This document shows, piece after piece, positions 61,458 through 64,000 of a stretch of DNA of 64,000 bases (position 1 is the first letter of the stretch; each line of letters begins with the position of its first letter). The notes under the pieces were generated by a model that ran no database searches, was not told the DNA's origin, and worked only from the letters and a program-made list of their open reading frames with translations. Made by a program: the position numbers and the translations under genes. The stretch is from Dacryopinax spathularia (lineage: Eukaryota; Basidiomycota; Dacrymycetes; Dacrymycetales; Dacrymycetaceae). Location: NCBI GenBank assembly GCA_037974965.1, contig JBBPFI010000013.1, positions 682,001 to 746,000 on the forward strand. The letters are read 5' to 3'.

Positions 61458-62494
61458 CTACGCAGCCAACCAAGCCAACCCCACTCCCACAAGACAAGAA
61501 CTAACAAAATTAACCTGAATATTACTCAACACCGGCCATCCACTTATAACCCTCAAATCCCCATCCTTCTCCCCCTTCTCTCGCTTAGCCTCATCAGTAA
61601 CCACCCTCCTGGTCCGCTCATCGTACACCGTCTCCTGCAACACCGCACCCAACAAACTGTCCACCCCGCTGCCCACTACGCCCGCCCCTGCCCCCAGGAG
61701 AACCAGTCTCCCCAGCCCGGCCCAGTCCGCGCGGGCAGCGGAGCTCTCAACTGCTATGCCCAGAGCGTACACCAGGCCCATTGTCAGGCCGCCTAGGAGG
61801 GAAGCGAGTGTGCCGGTTAGGGATATGCCGCCGTTTGTGCCTGGTGGGACCTGGCGGAGGGTGGTTATGAGAAGGGGTGGGGAGGGGGAGAGGATGCCTA
61901 GTTCTGAGGCTAGGGTGTCCGCCAATGACGTCGCATAATGCCTGTAGTCATATCGATCCAACAACGTCAGATCTCGTTCTCCCATTCAGAGCAAGTAGTA
62001 GGGTAGGGCACGCACCCGAGAGAAAGATATATCAAAGCCCGACTTCCTCTCTCACCCAGCGGGCTCCACACACTCAGTCCAAACTCTCTCCCTCTCCACG
62101 CATCCCCCAAACCCCACCTTGCGACATCGCGCACCCACCCCAAGCTAAAGGGCCACCTATCACCCGCATTCCCCGCTCCCCACCCCACCGCCGCGATCAG
62201 CCCCACCCCCGCGCCCACAAGAACCTGAGCTACTCCCCTCCTCCCTTCCCCTACCCCCGAGCCGGACTCGAGAGCTTGCTTACGGGCGCGGCCGATTTTA
62301 GTGGCGCGTGAACCGATGAGGTAGAATACGATTAGTGAGACTCCGAATGTCCTTAGTGGGGAGAGCAGGGTTAGGGAGCCGACGAAGAAGGCGGCCAGGG
62401 CGCCGCCGGGGGAGAGGGAGCGTCGGCGGAGTCCGTGGATGGAGAGGCCGAGGGCTAGGGCGGGAGGGACGGCGTACGACAGTAGTAACGACAT
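61458..62494 (-). CDS. DUF92/TMEM19-type membrane protein
   Basis: Exons 62494-62016 and 61941-61458 give 320 aa. Six or seven hydrophobic helices are visible. Family blocks are LSPGGALAAFFVGSLTLLSPLRTFGVSLIVFYLIGSRATKIG and HYATSLADTLASELGILSPSPPLLITTLRQVPPGTNGGISLTGTLASLLGG, here with the typical TNGG(I/V)S motif. Plant members of this family include VTE6, a phytyl-phosphate kinase; fungal and animal members (TMEM19) are uncharacterised. A lipid- or isoprenoid-phosphate role is inference only. The splice falls just before the conserved ATSxADT block, and the phase closes. Confidence 0.88.
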
Positions 62495-62887
62495 GATGGT
62501 GCTCAGCGCCAGACAAGCCCAAAGCTGGTCGACAACGGTCAGGATGAGGAGGATAAGAGATGTCCTACTTCCCTCCGACCTTGAAGGCTGGGCTGAAACT
62601 GCTAGTACGTTTGAGACTGACGTTTGCCTTGCGGTCGTCGGCGTGCCCGGGGAGCGGTTACTCAGTCGGCCACGGCGGGCGTCTAATTCACTCTCATCAC
62701 CGGCAGACCCCTATAAAGAAGCAGAGACACCCTTCTGAGAACCCCGAGCTGGCTTCTCTCTGAGAACTCGGCTTCTGCTTGATTCGAGCAGAGTGCGGCG
62801 AATTAGATAGATAGGAATAACCATAAACATTACAACGGCTCTCTAGTGGTTAACTGATCCGCAAGCTTGCTTTTCTTCTTTGTTCGA
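62495..62887. other. Intergenic spacer left of the right-edge gene
   Basis: The promoter of the DUF92 gene and the 3' flank of the gene ending at 62888. AT-rich near 62800-62840. Nothing else was recognised. Confidence 0.45.
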
Positions 62888-64000
62888 CTAAGCGTTCTCG
62901 CGCGCACAATCCCCCCCACACCAACATCTCCCATCCAAACTATGCGCACTCCCTCCGCTCTTCCCGCTCTTCCCACTCTTCCCGCTCTCGCCACTAGACG
63001 TCCTCATTACCCCCAACTCCAAAACCGGATCACTCCCATGCGCCGCATAACTCGGCAACGAACCCTTCCGGCTCGAACGGGCTGTGGACTTCGTATGCGC
63101 CGCGCTCGGCTTTTGAGGAAGCCAGGGTACAGGGCCAGCGGGTCTTGCGATTCGGGACGCTTCGACATGGGGCGAGGCTGCTGGTGATGAGGGTCCAAGG
63201 GAGGTCGGGTTGGCAAAAGAAGAGACGGGGGAGATATCAAGCACCGCTTCTTCTTCTCCCTCGAGCATCTCCCTAAACTTCGCGACCGCCGGAGTAGGAA
63301 CACGCCCAGTCCGGGATGAGGAGGCAGTCGAAGGCTCCTCATCGGTCTCATACACCGGCGGTAGTGTCCCCCCTCCCCCTCCCCCGCTCGAGCTCCCACT
63401 CGCCTCCCCGAACGCGTCGTGGCTCCACCTATTCCCATACGCGTCCCTGCTCCACCTCGTAAACCCGCTTGAGGCGCTCTCTTGGCTTTTCCTATCTTTG
63501 CTTGCCAAGCTAGCAGAGCGCGGAGGAAGGGGGATGACGGCCTTGCGATATCCCCCTCCGCCTCCTCTGGAAGCAGAAGTGGGGGATGCAGCGGACAAGT
63601 GGGCTTTCTCGTTTATTGGGAGGGATTCCTTGACTGCGGCGGCGCGGAGGTTTAGGGTAAGGCGGGAGCCGGAGAACGAGAAGGCTGCTACTACCCATCT
63701 GGACATTTTTCAGCCAATGTCTATGATGGCGCAGAGAGAGGGAAGGGAAAGTGTGGAAATGGGGTGGATGGGAGACTTACGGCAGGCCGACTTCTTCCAG
63801 TCCTACTCTGGTGTTCCGGCCTACCAGGGGAGGGATGAGGGCGTTCACCAGTACCGCAGCTACAAAACATCCATCGGCAGTCAGCAGGCGTTCCGGGAGA
63901 AGAAGGCAAGGGCGAAAAGAGGGGAAGGAGGAGATGACGTACCGAATACGATAGCGTAGAAGATCGACCCGTCCCTCACAAACACCGTCAGGAGTCTCGT
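62888..64000 (-). CDS. C-terminal part of a fungal membrane protein (partial)
   Basis: Three exons are visible: 64000-63943 (continuing beyond the window), 63859-63781 and 63698-62888. The first two encode membrane segments (LLTVFVRDGSIFYAIVFAAVLVNALIPP, then WVVAAFSFSGSRLTLNLR). These resemble the last two helices of the large group of basidiomycete seven-helix membrane proteins with unknown function (the VRDGxxYF block and LNLR end). The remaining 255 residues are a Ser/Gly/Pro-rich cytosolic tail with a poly-Gly run, a GKSGKSGKSG repeat and a Cys-rich end (RCWCGGDC). The frame is open to the right edge. Family placement is by pattern only. Confidence 0.75.

Overview
This is a compact, GC-rich nuclear segment of a basidiomycete fungus. 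The introns are mostly 45-60 nt, with GTRNGT-type donors, CTRAC/CTGAC-like branch sites and YAG acceptors. Agaricomycotina-type families are present: a basidiomycete-style F-box protein, an eight-cysteine CFEM membrane protein and a membrane protein with a Ser/Gly-rich tail. I would guess Tremellomycetes, but that placement is inference. There is no operon structure. Genes lie on both strands, often convergent with 30-250 bp between stop codons.

Layout, left (1-31.9 kb): the 3' end of a Gln-rich gene; an F-box protein with a spliced-on transmembrane tail; a seven-exon Zn2Cys6 transcription factor; signal peptidase subunit SPC1; a CFEM membrane protein; O-acetylhomoserine sulfhydrylase (nine exons); a Pro/Ser-rich hypothetical; a tandem pair of genes with an N-terminal SUMO-interaction-like motif and a CHORD-like zinc module; an Mpr1-type acetyltransferase; an Nta1-type amidohydrolase; a pepsin-like protease; cytosolic TyrRS; a RINT1/Tip20 tether protein; thiamine pyrophosphokinase; and a small SET-domain protein.

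Layout, right (35-64 kb): a homeodomain protein behind a 3.2-kb gene-free stretch; a conserved fungal protein with a CH-like domain; ERG25 sterol C-4 methyl oxidase; a VCX1-type Ca2+/H+ exchanger; a DUF2456-like membrane protein; an MFS transporter of the monocarboxylate-porter type (eleven exons); two low-complexity proteins, one a single-pass membrane protein; ornithine carbamoyltransferase; a DUF92/TMEM19-type membrane protein; and a membrane protein running off the right edge.

The genes are mainly housekeeping: sulfur and arginine biosynthesis, sterol and thiamine metabolism, tRNA charging, secretion and ER-Golgi traffic. They are mixed with cell-surface and regulatory genes. I found no convincing tRNA, rRNA, transposon, retroelement or CRISPR array. 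Exon boundaries were worked out by hand from splice signals and reading-frame continuity. Phase checks close for all listed multi-exon genes except the middle of the first SIM/CHORD-like gene.

The features most worth a second look are: (i) the tandem SIM + CHORD-like zinc-domain pair; (ii) a palindromic GCGCATAT-type element recurring just upstream of the branch site in introns of unrelated genes; (iii) a homeodomain whose recognition helix is cut by a 17-nt microexon and a probable GC-AG intron; and (iv) the membrane-tailed F-box protein.
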